From Cytobacillus citreus (GTDB lineage Bacteria; Bacillota; Bacilli; Bacillales; Cytobacillaceae): a stretch of DNA of 64,000 nt. The position numbers were made by a program, and so were the translations under genes. Positions 16,325 through 24,625 of the stretch are shown piece by piece. Every line of letters begins with the position of its first letter. Positions within the stretch are counted from its first letter, which is position 1. Under the pieces are notes generated by a model. That model did not search any database, had not been told where the DNA came from, and worked only from the letters and a program-made list of their open reading frames with translations. The stretch spans positions 463,497 to 527,496 of the forward strand of contig NZ_JAGYPM010000003.1 in assembly GCF_018343665.1 (NCBI RefSeq). The letters run 5' to 3'.

Positions 16325-16705
16325 TTGGAATTTGTAATGATCAGCTTACTTGCTTTTGCTATAATTCTTTTAATTTTTTCCGCTTTTATGAGGGACCCAT
16401 ATAAGAGCATTCGAGAAGAAATAGACCAGCTCACTATGCAGCAAATACAAGATATGTATGTGATAAAGAAGAAATTAAAGGTTCTTGAAGAAGAACTGCT
16501 AGTCAATGACGTCGATTTCCAGCCTGCTCTTTCAGTTCAGCAATCACCTAGCCCAAAGCAGAAAAAAGACATTCATGAAATAATAAAAAATCAAGTTTGG
16601 TCTTTAGCACAGCAAGGTTTAACCGTTGACCAAATCGCTAAACAATCTACTTTGATGCCAAGTGAAGTCGAATCTATTTTAGTGGAAAAGATCGGAAGAG
16701 GGTAA
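16325..16705 (+). CDS. yqzD: YqzD-like membrane-anchored coiled-coil protein
   Basis: About 126 residues. One N-terminal membrane span (MEFVMISLLAFAIILLIFSA), then a helical, charged region (SIREEIDQLTMQQIQDMYVI) likely to form a coiled coil. The end (about 85-122, LAQQGLTVDQIAKQSTLMPS) resembles a small HTH of the kind used for peptide or DNA contact. A GTG at 16316 overlaps the GAGGTG ribosome site, so TTG at 16325 is taken as start. It lies four bases before yqzC and is clearly cotranscribed. Name follows position opposite pst; function unknown. Confidence 0.7.
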   Translation: MEFVMISLLAFAIILLIFSAFMRDPYKSIREEIDQLTMQQIQDMYVIKKKLKVLEEELLVNDVDFQPALSVQQSPSPKQKKDIHEIIKNQVWSLAQQGLTVDQIAKQSTLMPSEVESILVEKIGRG

Positions 16706-16709
16706 AAGT

Positions 16710-17186
16710 ATGAACAAAAGGAGCATCCGTGCGTTTGCATTCGGAATTCTGATTACCGTATGTATTCTAGGTTCATTTTATTATTTTTTTGAGGATGGAA
16801 AAAAGGAACAACTAAATATTAACGAAGCAAAAGCATTGTTAGATGAAAACGGATTTATTGCAGTAGATAAGGAAAAGTATGGTAAAATGGAAAACACCTT
16901 AAAAAAACTAGATAAAAAGGAAGCTGAAAAACCACAAAAAAAAGAAACGGATAATCATCCAAAAGATGTGGAACCAACCTCATCTTTCACCCTTGAAATT
17001 GTTAGTGGCATGGTTTCACATGACATTGCTTCTATGCTAGAGGAGAAAAAATTGATTGATGATGCAGACCGTTTTGAAACATATCTTGAAGAAAACGGGT
17101 ACAGCAAAAGAATTCAGCTCGGAACCTTTGCAGTAAAAAAAGGAATGAGCTACAAAGAAATTGCTAATATCATAACAAAAAGCTAA
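16710..17186 (+). CDS. yqzC: YqzC-like membrane protein with MltG-type LysM-like domain
   Basis: 158 residues. An N-terminal anchor (IRAFAFGILITVCILGSFYY) is followed by a Lys/Glu-rich linker (about 55-90) and a C-terminal domain, about 92-156 (FTLEIVSGMVSHDIASMLEE ... FETYLEENGY ... GTFAVKKGMSYKEIANII). That domain is like the LysM-like subdomain of YceG/MltG, the endolytic transglycosylase, but the catalytic part is absent. It may bind wall glycan or a synthesis complex; this is inferred. It follows yqzD by four bases and ends in a strong terminator. Confidence 0.7.
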   Translation: MNKRSIRAFAFGILITVCILGSFYYFFEDGKKEQLNINEAKALLDENGFIAVDKEKYGKMENTLKKLDKKEAEKPQKKETDNHPKDVEPTSSFTLEIVSGMVSHDIASMLEEKKLIDDADRFETYLEENGYSKRIQLGTFAVKKGMSYKEIANIITKS

Positions 17187-17217
17187 AGAAGCACATATAT
17201 GCTTCTTTAGCTTTTTT
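17181..17217. terminator. Bidirectional terminator between yqzC and phoU
   Basis: AGCTAAAGAAGCA / TGCTTCTTTAGCT (17181-17193 and 17200-17212) with T6 on plus. It overlaps the yqzC stop and lies just beyond the phoU end on minus. Confidence 0.9.
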
Positions 17218-17223
17218 CATCAT

Positions 17224-17883
17224 TTATTTATTCAAATCGTACTGTCGCCCTTTAACAAGAAATAAAATACTTTCAGCAATATTGGTTATGTGGTCCGCTG
17301 CTCTTTCAAGATAACGGCATATAAAGGATAGCTGTAAAATTTGGGGCAAATATTCAGGCTTCTGTAAGTTGATTTGCATTAAGTCTCTAATCGTCTGACC
17401 ATATAAATCATCTACCGTGTCGTCCATATCAGCTAGCTTCTTTGCTTTTATAATATCTTCATCATTAAATGCCTCTAATGATAGTTTTAGCATTTCTAAC
17501 GTAATTTTATGCATTTCTTTTATATGAACAATCGGTTTAACAAGCGGCTCAGAACCAATTCTAATCGTCGATTTTGCAATGTTTACAGCAAAATCGGCAA
17601 TTCTTTCAATATTAGCCGCAATTTTTATGGCAACAATGATACGTCGGAGATCAATCGCAACAGGCTGCTGCTTTGCAATTAACAAAATGGCAAAATCATT
17701 GATGTCTTCATACATAAGATTTGCGTTAGAATCATCATCGATAATTTCAAGAGCCATTTCAATATTTTGTGTTTCAAGTGCTTCAATTGATTTGGAAAGG
17801 GCTGTCTCTGCAAAACTTCCAAGCTCCAGCAATTTTTCTTGTAATTCTTTTAAATCTATATCAAATTTTCCACGTACTGGCAT
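17224..17883 (-). CDS. phoU: PhoU, phosphate uptake regulator
   Basis: 219 residues, all alpha, with two PhoU three-helix repeats (about 10-105 and 115-210). The metal-binding-type motifs (ANIERIADFAVNIAK and LERAADHITNIAES) are clear. PhoU senses or limits PstSCAB activity and, in many bacteria, signals to the PhoR kinase. GAAGGAGATG precedes the ATG. It is 18 bases after pstB and is the last gene of the operon, closed by the terminator shared with yqzC. A PhoU in this position is known from many Bacillaceae but not B. subtilis. Confidence 0.93.
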   Translation of the reverse strand: MPVRGKFDIDLKELQEKLLELGSFAETALSKSIEALETQNIEMALEIIDDDSNANLMYEDINDFAILLIAKQQPVAIDLRRIIVAIKIAANIERIADFAVNIAKSTIRIGSEPLVKPIVHIKEMHKITLEMLKLSLEAFNDEDIIKAKKLADMDDTVDDLYGQTIRDLMQINLQKPEYLPQILQLSFICRYLERAADHITNIAESILFLVKGRQYDLNK

Positions 17884-17901
17884 TGGTTTGCATCTCCTTC
17901 A

Positions 17902-18729
17902 TTAACCGAATCTACCTGTGATATAGTCCTCTGTCCGCTTATCAGATGGGGTTGAGAAAATTTTATTAGTGTCAGTGAATTCAATAACCTCTCCATTAAG
18001 GAAGAATGCAGTTTTATCAGAGATCCGCGCTGCTTGCTGCATATTATGAGTAACAATAATAATACTGAATTCCTTTTTTAATTCTTGTACGAGTTCTTCC
18101 ACTTTTAAGGTTGAAATCGGATCAAGAGCTGATGTTGGTTCATCCATTAAGATAACATCTGGTTCAATGGCAAGACATCTTGCTATACAAAGACGTTGCT
18201 GCTGGCCGCCTGATAGCCCATAAGCATTCTGATGTAGCCTATCCTTAACTTCATCCCATATTGCAGCACCTTTTAAACTTTTCTCTACGATTTGATCAAG
18301 AATTTTTTTGTCGCGGATACCATGAATTTTTGGACCGTATGCTACGTTTTCATAAATAGATTTAGGAAAAGGATTCGGCTTTTGGAATACCATTCCAACT
18401 TTTGTGCGCAGCTCTTCTACACCGTATGAGCGATCAAAAATATTGCGGCCGCGATAGGCAATTTCACCTGATGTTTTCACACCTGGGACTAATTCTATCA
18501 TACGGTTTAATGTTTTAATATAGGTCGATTTCCCACAGCCTGATGGTCCAATAATAGCCGTAACTTCGTTCTCATAAATATCTAAATTAATATTTTTTAG
18601 AGCATGATTTTCCCCGTACCATAAATTAAGCTGGTCTGTTTTATAGACTATATTTTTATTTTCCATTTCAACCTGTTTTTCTTCACCTTGAACAATTCGA
18701 ACCCTTTGTTTTTCCATTGTTGCATTCAT
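17902..18729 (-). CDS. pstB: PstB, phosphate ABC transporter ATPase
   Basis: 275 residues, the cytoplasmic ATPase of the high-affinity phosphate importer. Walker [10 protein letters not shown] at 61-69, signature LSGGQQQRL, Walker [14 protein letters not shown] and the H-loop VTHNMQQA are all intact, and PstB-specific [11 protein letters not shown] ends the protein. A roughly 25-residue extension before NIVYKTDQL is normal for this group. Only one pstB is present, where B. subtilis has two (pstBA, pstBB). It follows pstA by 37 bases. Confidence 0.95.
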   Translation of the reverse strand: MNATMEKQRVRIVQGEEKQVEMENKNIVYKTDQLNLWYGENHALKNINLDIYENEVTAIIGPSGCGKSTYIKTLNRMIELVPGVKTSGEIAYRGRNIFDRSYGVEELRTKVGMVFQKPNPFPKSIYENVAYGPKIHGIRDKKILDQIVEKSLKGAAIWDEVKDRLHQNAYGLSGGQQQRLCIARCLAIEPDVILMDEPTSALDPISTLKVEELVQELKKEFSIIIVTHNMQQAARISDKTAFFLNGEVIEFTDTNKIFSTPSDKRTEDYITGRFG

Positions 18730-18766
18730 ATTAAAATATCCCCCTCATCCACTTTAACTTTAATGC

Positions 18767-19645
18767 CTAAAATCTTTTTTGATATTTATTTCGAATTAAT
18801 ACAGCAATAGAGTTCATTATAATTAGCATAACAAGAAGCACGATGATTCCAGCAGCTGCTAGAGATTGAAATTCTGCTTGCGGCCTTCCAGTCCAGTTGT
18901 ATATTTGCATAGGCAATACAGTAAACATATCAAAAACTGATTTTGGCAAAAATGCTAAGAATAACGGAAGACCAAGCACTACTAAAGGAGCCGTCTCGCC
19001 TATAGCTCTTGATAATGCTAGAATCCCGCCTGTCAATATACCTGGAATTGCAGCAGGTAAGACAACATGAACAATTGTTTGCCATTTTGTTGCACCCATT
19101 CCAAAAGAAGCCTCTCTTAATTCTTTTGGAACGGATCTTATCGCTTCCTGTGAAGCAACAATAATAATTGGAAGAACTAGTAAGCTCATTGTTAAACCGG
19201 CAGCTAAGACGCTTGTTCCAAGTGAGAGAGCACGAACGAAAACAGTTAGTCCCAATAAACCAAAGACGATTGATGGAACGCCTGCTAGATTTGAAATATT
19301 CACTTGAATAAAACTTGTAAAGCGGTTTTTCTTCGCATATTCTTCTAAATATATGGCCGTTCCAACACCTAAAGATAAGGAAATAGGCGCCACTACCGCC
19401 ATTAACCAAATTGTTCCAACCAAAGCAGTTTTAATCCCAGCCTGTTCTGGCTTACGTGAAGGAAGGCTTTGGAGAAACTGCATATCAAGATAAGCGATTC
19501 CTTGAGTGAATATCCGATAAAGTAAAATTCCTAAAACTAGCAAACCAAACAATGTAGCTGCAAAAAACAAAGATTTAAAGAGAATGTTTATTACTAGTCT
19601 AGGTTTCATATGCTTAACAACTGATGTGTGGTTAATTAGTTTCAT
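18767..19645 (-). CDS. pstA: PstA, phosphate ABC transporter permease
   Basis: 292 residues with six membrane spans. The MetI-like inner-membrane domain contains the coupling EAA loop (ELREASFGMGATKWQTI, about 178-194) that contacts PstB. Partner of PstC in the channel. GGGAGGAG six bases before ATG is a strong ribosome site. The gene starts right at the pstC stop with no gap, so the two are translated together. Confidence 0.95.
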   Translation of the reverse strand: MKLINHTSVVKHMKPRLVINILFKSLFFAATLFGLLVLGILLYRIFTQGIAYLDMQFLQSLPSRKPEQAGIKTALVGTIWLMAVVAPISLSLGVGTAIYLEEYAKKNRFTSFIQVNISNLAGVPSIVFGLLGLTVFVRALSLGTSVLAAGLTMSLLVLPIIIVASQEAIRSVPKELREASFGMGATKWQTIVHVVLPAAIPGILTGGILALSRAIGETAPLVVLGLPLFLAFLPKSVFDMFTVLPMQIYNWTGRPQAEFQSLAAAGIIVLLVMLIIMNSIAVLIRNKYQKRF

Positions 19646-20590
19646 TTAATACTCCTCCCTGAAACGACGAGAGATAAACTGGGCAAATAAGTTCATCACT
19701 AATGTAAAGACGAAAAGTGTAAATCCAACCGCATAAATGCTGTAATAAATAGTTGTTCCATAACCAGCATCACCTTGGCTTACCTGAACGATATAGGCTG
19801 TCATCGTTTGAATTGAACTAGTTAGATCCCAACTCATACTAGGTGTAGATCCGCCTGCAACTGCTACAATCATCGTTTCTCCAATTGCCCGGGAAACAGC
19901 GAGGACGACTGAAGCGATAACACCAGAAATAGCAGCTGGCAGAACAACTTTTAAGGAAACTTCCAGCTTAGTTGAACCTAGGGCGAGTGCCCCTTCGCGC
20001 ATTGAATTTGGTACTGAAGACATTGCATCCTCAGACAAAGATGCGATCATTGGTGTGATCATAATCCCAATAACGATCCCTGGACTTAACGCATTAAATA
20101 TTTCAAGGGAAGGAATGAATTCTCTCAATAACGGTGTAACAAATGTTAAGGCGAAAAATCCATAAACGATAGTAGGAATTCCTGCTAATACTTCTAATAT
20201 CGGCTTTATGATTCTGCGAGTTCTATCTGATGCATACTCACTCAAAAAAATCGCTGTAGCTAATCCGATTGGGATCGCTACAATGGCAGCAATCCCTGTT
20301 ACTTTTAAGGTTCCTACAACAAGTGGCAAAACGCCATACGATCCTTGAGTAGGTGAGAAAGGATACCATTTTGTTGACGTAAAGAATTCTACAATCGAAA
20401 CTCGGCTAAAGAAAGTAAATGTTTCAACTATTAGTGTAAGTACGATTCCAAGAGTTGTTAGTACCGAAACAATAGCTGTAAATAGCAATAGTATAGGAAC
20501 GATTTTTTCAATCGTTGAGCTTGTATTCTTTTTTTGTTTTTTTACCTGAATCATTTCCTGTACGGAAAACGTCTTTGTTGAATTTTGCAA
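19646..20590 (-). CDS. pstC: PstC, phosphate ABC transporter permease
   Basis: About 314 residues with six membrane spans and the EAA loop (SMREGALALGSTKLEVSL). I chose TTG at 20590 because GAAAGGGG lies eight bases upstream. The open frame continues to 20647, but those extra 19 codons (GGEQGASAFR...) read through family-1 repeat sequence and do not look like PstC. The gap to pstS is 233 bases and holds that repeat and a hairpin, so PstS can be made in excess of the permease. Confidence 0.92.
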   Translation of the reverse strand: MQNSTKTFSVQEMIQVKKQKKNTSSTIEKIVPILLLFTAIVSVLTTLGIVLTLIVETFTFFSRVSIVEFFTSTKWYPFSPTQGSYGVLPLVVGTLKVTGIAAIVAIPIGLATAIFLSEYASDRTRRIIKPILEVLAGIPTIVYGFFALTFVTPLLREFIPSLEIFNALSPGIVIGIMITPMIASLSEDAMSSVPNSMREGALALGSTKLEVSLKVVLPAAISGVIASVVLAVSRAIGETMIVAVAGGSTPSMSWDLTSSIQTMTAYIVQVSQGDAGYGTTIYYSIYAVGFTLFVFTLVMNLFAQFISRRFREEY

Positions 20591-20610
20591 AATGAAAACC
20601 CCTTTCACCC

Positions 20611-20735
20611 TAAAAGCGGAAGCGCCTTGCTCACCCCCGACAAGCACAAGTCAAGCCTCTCGGAAAGGTGTTCTTTACCTTTCTGGGAGGATTGGCTTGT
20701 GACCTCGAGGGGGTAGGCGCTGTAGCTAGACAATT
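20611..20735. repeat. Dispersed palindromic repeat, family 1 (short form), inside the pst operon
   Basis: AAAAGCGGAAGCGCCTTG at the left and TAGGCGCTGTAGCTAGACAA at the right are inverted ends; the middle has a long stem around GGAAAGGTGTTCTTTACCTT. It lies between pstS and pstC, downstream of the pstS hairpin. It is the cleanest short copy. The frame at 20668-20850 through it is not a gene. Confidence 0.88.
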
Positions 20736-20781
20736 CTCTAACTCAAAAAACTTTCCCCATATATTATCAAAAACAAGAGGA

Positions 20782-20802
20782 GAAGCACTAAAAACGTGCT
20801 TC
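20782..20802 (-). terminator. Partial terminator/processing hairpin after pstS
   Basis: GAAGCAC / GTGCTTC (20782-20788 and 20796-20802) followed on minus by TCCTCTTGTTTTTG. The T run is set off from the stem, so it should let part of the transcripts pass. It suits a high PstS to PstCAB ratio. Confidence 0.55.
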
Positions 20803-20823
20803 CCATCATTTCTGTTTTGGATC

Positions 20824-21810
20824 TTACTTCAGACCTTCAAGTGTTTCTAAGGCCTCTGTATATTCTTCATCCTTTAATTTAACGTAGCCAACATCTTCTG
20901 CAAGCTGAGCTGCATTTTCAATTGTAAATTTAACAAATTCATACACTTCTTCTTTTTTAACAGAATCATTTTTTACATAAGTGAATAATGGACGTGATAA
21001 TGGAGCATATTCTCCACTTTCAACAGTTTCATTTGTAGGCTCAACCGGGCCATTACCTGCATCGATTGGCACTACCTTCAATTTATCTTTGTTTTCAGCA
21101 TAGTAAGCATAGCCGAAATAACCAATTGCATTTTTATCCCCTGAAACGCCTTGTACTAAAATGTTATCGTCTTCAGAGAGTGTTGCTTTTTCAACTAACG
21201 GTTGTTCTTCTAGAATAACTTCATCGAAATAGTCGAAAGTTCCAGAATCTGTACCAGGTGAGTAGAATTTAATTTCTTCTTCTGGCCATCCCTCACGAAT
21301 ATCAGACCATTTCTTAACTGTTCCATCTTCTAACCACATTTTCTTTAATTCATCTACAGTTAAATAATCAACCCAAGTATTGTCCTTGCTTACAACAACG
21401 GATAGTCCATCATTTGCTAATTTTAATTCTGTATATTCAATTCCTTTTTCCTCTAACTGTGCTTTTTCTTCATCTTTTATTGGACGAGAAGCGTTACTCA
21501 TATCAGTCGTTCCAGCAATAAAGGCTTTAAAACCGCCACCTGTACCAGAGGTCGCAACAGAAACTTTTACTCCAGGCTGCTCCGTATTAAATTCTTCAGC
21601 TACAGCTTCCATAATCGGAAATACAGTAGATGATCCATCAATATTTATTTCACCTTGAAGTTGCTTTCCTTCTTCATTAGCTTGCTCAGTATTGTTTCCT
21701 TCAGTTTGAGAACCGCTGTTTGTTGTTTCTTCTTTTGACCCACAAGCTGAAGTGAATGCTAGCACTGCTCCAATCATTGCTGAAAGTGCCAAGAATTTAA
21801 AGCTTTTCAT
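20824..21810 (-). CDS. pstS: PstS, phosphate-binding lipoprotein
   Basis: 328 residues. Signal peptide with lipobox AFTSAC at about 19-23, then an acidic linker rich in E, N and T. The binding-protein body has the phosphate-contact motifs IDGSSTVFPI (near 60) and ATSGTGGGF (near 86), and later SPGTDSGTFDYF. It captures inorganic phosphate outside the membrane and hands it to PstCA. AGGGGGAA precedes the ATG. First gene of pstSCAB-phoU, behind a candidate PhoP box. Confidence 0.95.
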   Translation of the reverse strand: MKSFKFLALSAMIGAVLAFTSACGSKEETTNSGSQTEGNNTEQANEEGKQLQGEINIDGSSTVFPIMEAVAEEFNTEQPGVKVSVATSGTGGGFKAFIAGTTDMSNASRPIKDEEKAQLEEKGIEYTELKLANDGLSVVVSKDNTWVDYLTVDELKKMWLEDGTVKKWSDIREGWPEEEIKFYSPGTDSGTFDYFDEVILEEQPLVEKATLSEDDNILVQGVSGDKNAIGYFGYAYYAENKDKLKVVPIDAGNGPVEPTNETVESGEYAPLSRPLFTYVKNDSVKKEEVYEFVKFTIENAAQLAEDVGYVKLKDEEYTEALETLEGLK

Positions 21811-21884
21811 TTCTTAAATTCCCCCTAAAAGATTTGGTTGTTTTGTCCTACATTTAATAGAATAATACTCAAGCATTAATCTGG

Positions 21885-21924
21885 TTTTAACAAATTGTAA
21901 AGGTTTTGTAAATTACGTTGTAAA
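21885..21924 (-). promoter_or_regulatory. Candidate PhoP (Pho) box upstream of pstS
   Basis: On minus, TTTACA is seen at 21919-21924, 21907-21912 and 21896-21901 and TTAAAA at 21885-21890. The last three start 11 bases apart, the first 12. PhoP of Bacillus binds TT(A/T)ACA hexamers repeated every 11 bases. The pstS ATG is about 75 bases downstream. Confidence 0.8.
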
Positions 21925-21957
21925 AACGAATGTTTTTATAAATAAATAAAAATGGAA

Positions 21958-21995
21958 TAAAAAAAGCCTGCCCCCTAATAATTAAGAGACAAGCT
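21958..21995 (-). terminator. Terminator after pbpA
   Basis: On minus, AGCTTGTCTC pairs with GGGGGCAGGCT with several G-U pairs around a TTAATTATTA loop, then a run of Ts. It starts 15 bases after the pbpA stop. Confidence 0.8.
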
Positions 21996-22009
21996 GTTTG
22001 CAAGCTATA

Positions 22010-24184
22010 CTATTGTGCTTCTTCGCCTTCTGGCACATTTTCTTTGTTTTTATCATCTTGGCTTGATTGTGCGGCATTTTCATTCCCATTTTGTCGCTGC
22101 TTTTTTAGGTCAAAATAAGTATCCATAACACGTTCCGCAATTTCAAGATTCATATAATGGCCTCTTCCTGAATCATATGCCCATGGAACGAGAACAGCAA
22201 TCGCAATTTCTGGCTCATCCGCTGGTGCATAGCCAACGTAGCTTAAATTAATGACTTCATGAAGCTCTTTTCCATATTTTTCTTGTTTATCAGGTCCATC
22301 GTAAAATGCTTGAGCAGTCCCGGTCTTTCCAGCAGGGTTATAGTCTTTGTCTCCGAACCAATGGTAGGCTGTTCCACCTGGCTCCTGTGTAACTCTGCGG
22401 AATCCGCCTTGAACCCTATCGAACCATTCGTCTTTCCCATCAGCACGGTTAAGTACTTTCGGAGAAATTTCCTCAACAATTGGACCGATCTCATCATTTT
22501 CCATTAAAGGCTCATGAATCGATTTCACAATATGGGGCTCCATCCGGTTGCCGCCATTAGCAATTGTAGAAACATATTGGGCTAGCTGCATATTTGAATA
22601 CGTATCATACTGACCGATGGAAAAGTCAAGAAGTAAACCTGTTGTTTCAGCTGGCCCTTTAAATCCAATTTGTTCATTCGGAAGGTCTATTCCAGTTCTC
22701 ACACCAAGACCATATTGTGCAAAGGAATCCCTCATTGTTTTCATTCCATACTCAAGATTCAATGGTAAAGGACCATTTGGTATATACTTACCACCAGCTA
22801 TGTTAATAACCGTGTGGAACATATATATATTCGAGGACATTTTTAGTGCATCACTATCATTGACAGGACCAAGGTTTTTCCAGGATTTTTTCACAGGTGT
22901 ATTTAGAATATGCATCGGCTTGTCATAAAAAGTTGTACCTGGCTTGATTGCCCCAGTATTATACCCTGTCATGATTGTTGCTCCCTTGACTGCTGAACCG
23001 ACGTTATATGTCATCGAAATATTGCCGAGTGCGTCATCCTGTATTTCCTTTTTTCCTGTTTCCTTATCTTTAACTATTTTCTTGCCCGCCATTGTAAGTA
23101 CCTCACCAGTGCGCGGGTCCATAACCACAACATTAGCACGATCAAGCAATGACGTACCACCTTTAGTTTTTTTTGTTTCATTTATCTCTTCTTCAATGAT
23201 TTTTTCCGTTGCTTGCTGTAACTCCATGTCTATACTAAGGACAAGGTCGTTTCCTCTTTTCCCTTCCGTTATAGGAATCGTTTCAAGAACATTACCCGCC
23301 TTATCAGTAACATTTTTGACTTTCGCTTTATGACCATTCAGAACCTCTTCATACTGCTGTTCTATATAGCTCTTCCCTACCCGATCATTTCGACTGTAAC
23401 CCCTTGCTAAATAATAATCAAGCTGCTCTGCTGGCAAACCTTCATCAGAATCTGTTACCTTCCCTAGAACAGACTTTAAAGTTGAACCAAATGGATAATA
23501 TCTTTCCCAATCTGTTGTTGTATCAACACCTGGAAGAAGCTGTAGATTTTCACTTACAACTGCAAATTCCTCAGGCGTTACATCTTTATTTTTTACAATT
23601 TGGGGTGTCAAAGCATATCCAGTTGAAAACTCTCTATATATGGCAAGAATCTCTAAATCCTGTTCTGTGAGCTCATTCAGCTCTTCCTCTGTAATGCGAT
23701 TAAGCTTTAATTGATAAATCTCTTTATCTAATTCTTTTCCCTCATATTTTCCCTTCAATTTATCAATTTCTTTTTTTGAAACCTTTTCATCCGCTCGCTC
23801 CTCATTTTTCATAATCCAGTAATCTTTTTTATCTCTCTCTTGGACCTTTTTTGTGTCCATTTCTATGCGCATAGCAAGGTCCTCTGCTACTTCAAGCATT
23901 TCATCCTGTTTAACTCCCGTACTCTTCGTATAGGTAATGGCATTTTGCGGTTTATTATCAACGACTACCTTTCCTGTCCGATCATACATCTTTCCCCGTG
24001 GTACAGGATTATTGACAGTTACATCCTCTGTTCGCTCTATCTCCCGTTTATAATCGTCTCCATACACAATTTGAACAACACCTAATCGAAGAATCAATAT
24101 AGAAAACAATATAAACACCATCAAAAATAAAATGTTCAAACGGAATGGAACATGTGACTTTTTCTTCTTTTTATTTTTATTCAA
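22010..24184 (-). CDS. pbpA: PbpA (PBP2A), class B penicillin-binding protein
   Basis: 724 residues. An N-terminal anchor (about 14-40) follows a Lys-rich tail. The dimerisation domain begins at VPRGKMYDRTG (61-71). The transpeptidase has the active SxxK SAVK at 397-400, SSN at 450-452 and KTGT near 627. A highly charged insert (about 115-180) is normal for the Bacillus enzyme. PBP2A supports side-wall elongation with the Rod system. The start is TTG, with AAAGGAAGTG upstream. A Glu/Asn-rich C-terminal tail follows the catalytic domain. Single-gene unit with its own terminator. Confidence 0.94.
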   Translation of the reverse strand: MNKNKKKKKSHVPFRLNILFLMVFILFSILILRLGVVQIVYGDDYKREIERTEDVTVNNPVPRGKMYDRTGKVVVDNKPQNAITYTKSTGVKQDEMLEVAEDLAMRIEMDTKKVQERDKKDYWIMKNEERADEKVSKKEIDKLKGKYEGKELDKEIYQLKLNRITEEELNELTEQDLEILAIYREFSTGYALTPQIVKNKDVTPEEFAVVSENLQLLPGVDTTTDWERYYPFGSTLKSVLGKVTDSDEGLPAEQLDYYLARGYSRNDRVGKSYIEQQYEEVLNGHKAKVKNVTDKAGNVLETIPITEGKRGNDLVLSIDMELQQATEKIIEEEINETKKTKGGTSLLDRANVVVMDPRTGEVLTMAGKKIVKDKETGKKEIQDDALGNISMTYNVGSAVKGATIMTGYNTGAIKPGTTFYDKPMHILNTPVKKSWKNLGPVNDSDALKMSSNIYMFHTVINIAGGKYIPNGPLPLNLEYGMKTMRDSFAQYGLGVRTGIDLPNEQIGFKGPAETTGLLLDFSIGQYDTYSNMQLAQYVSTIANGGNRMEPHIVKSIHEPLMENDEIGPIVEEISPKVLNRADGKDEWFDRVQGGFRRVTQEPGGTAYHWFGDKDYNPAGKTGTAQAFYDGPDKQEKYGKELHEVINLSYVGYAPADEPEIAIAVLVPWAYDSGRGHYMNLEIAERVMDTYFDLKKQRQNGNENAAQSSQDDKNKENVPEGEEAQ

Positions 24185-24351
24185 TTTGAATCTACACTTC
24201 CTTTAAAAAGGTTAACTTGTTTATTCCCCTCATACCATTCTATAAGAAATCATTCATTTATTCTAGAAAGAACCTATAAGAAAATAGCTGGATATTTTTT
24301 AAAAATATGTGAGCTGGTTGGATTTTTAAGAAATCGGCTCTTATCCTAAGG

Positions 24352-24582
24352 CTGTGCTAAAGCTCAGTGTTGATAATTCTATTTTGTTGTTGATTGTAGC
24401 GAAAGGCGCGAGATCCTCGAAAATGCATTCGTATTTCCTTCGTCCAGTGTTTATTCAGGGAAGATTATTCAACGTCCTGAGGGAGACGCGAGTCAAAGGG
24501 AGACCCCGCAGGAGCGACAGGGACTTCCAGACCGCCTGCGATCGCGAAGTGTCTGCAGCGGAAATCAACAAGGAAGTTTAAC
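24352..24582. repeat. Dispersed MITE-like repeat, family 2, copy 2
   Basis: Same order of blocks as the copy at 2901: CAGTGTTGATAATTCTATTT, GCGCGAGATCCTCGAAAATG, AAGATTATTCAACGTCCTGA, GCGAGTCAAAGGGAGACCCC and GCGGAAATCAACAAGGAAG. Inverted inner ends TTGTAGCG / CTGCAGCGGAAATCAACAA. The short frame at 24354-24581 is not a gene. It lies between the upstream region of pbpA and the MFS gene terminator. Confidence 0.85.
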
Positions 24583-24593
24583 AGAGCCTATCC

Positions 24594-24625
24594 TTAAAAA
24601 AGAGAAGAGGATCATACTCTTCTCT
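24594..24625 (-). terminator. Terminator after the MFS permease gene
   Basis: On minus, AGAGAAGAG / CTCTTCTCT with a seven-base loop, then TTTTTT. It overlaps the stop of the MFS gene. Confidence 0.9.

Noticed and set aside
18930..19409. 159-codon open frame on minus in another frame of pstA
   Set aside because: Cys/Ser/Arg-rich out-of-frame reading of pstA; no start site.
20668..20850. 60-codon open frame between pstS and pstC
   Set aside because: It runs through the family-1 repeat and into pstS antisense; not a gene.
22944..23333. 129-codon open frame on plus
   Set aside because: Antisense to pbpA, whose motifs are complete on minus; no ribosome site.
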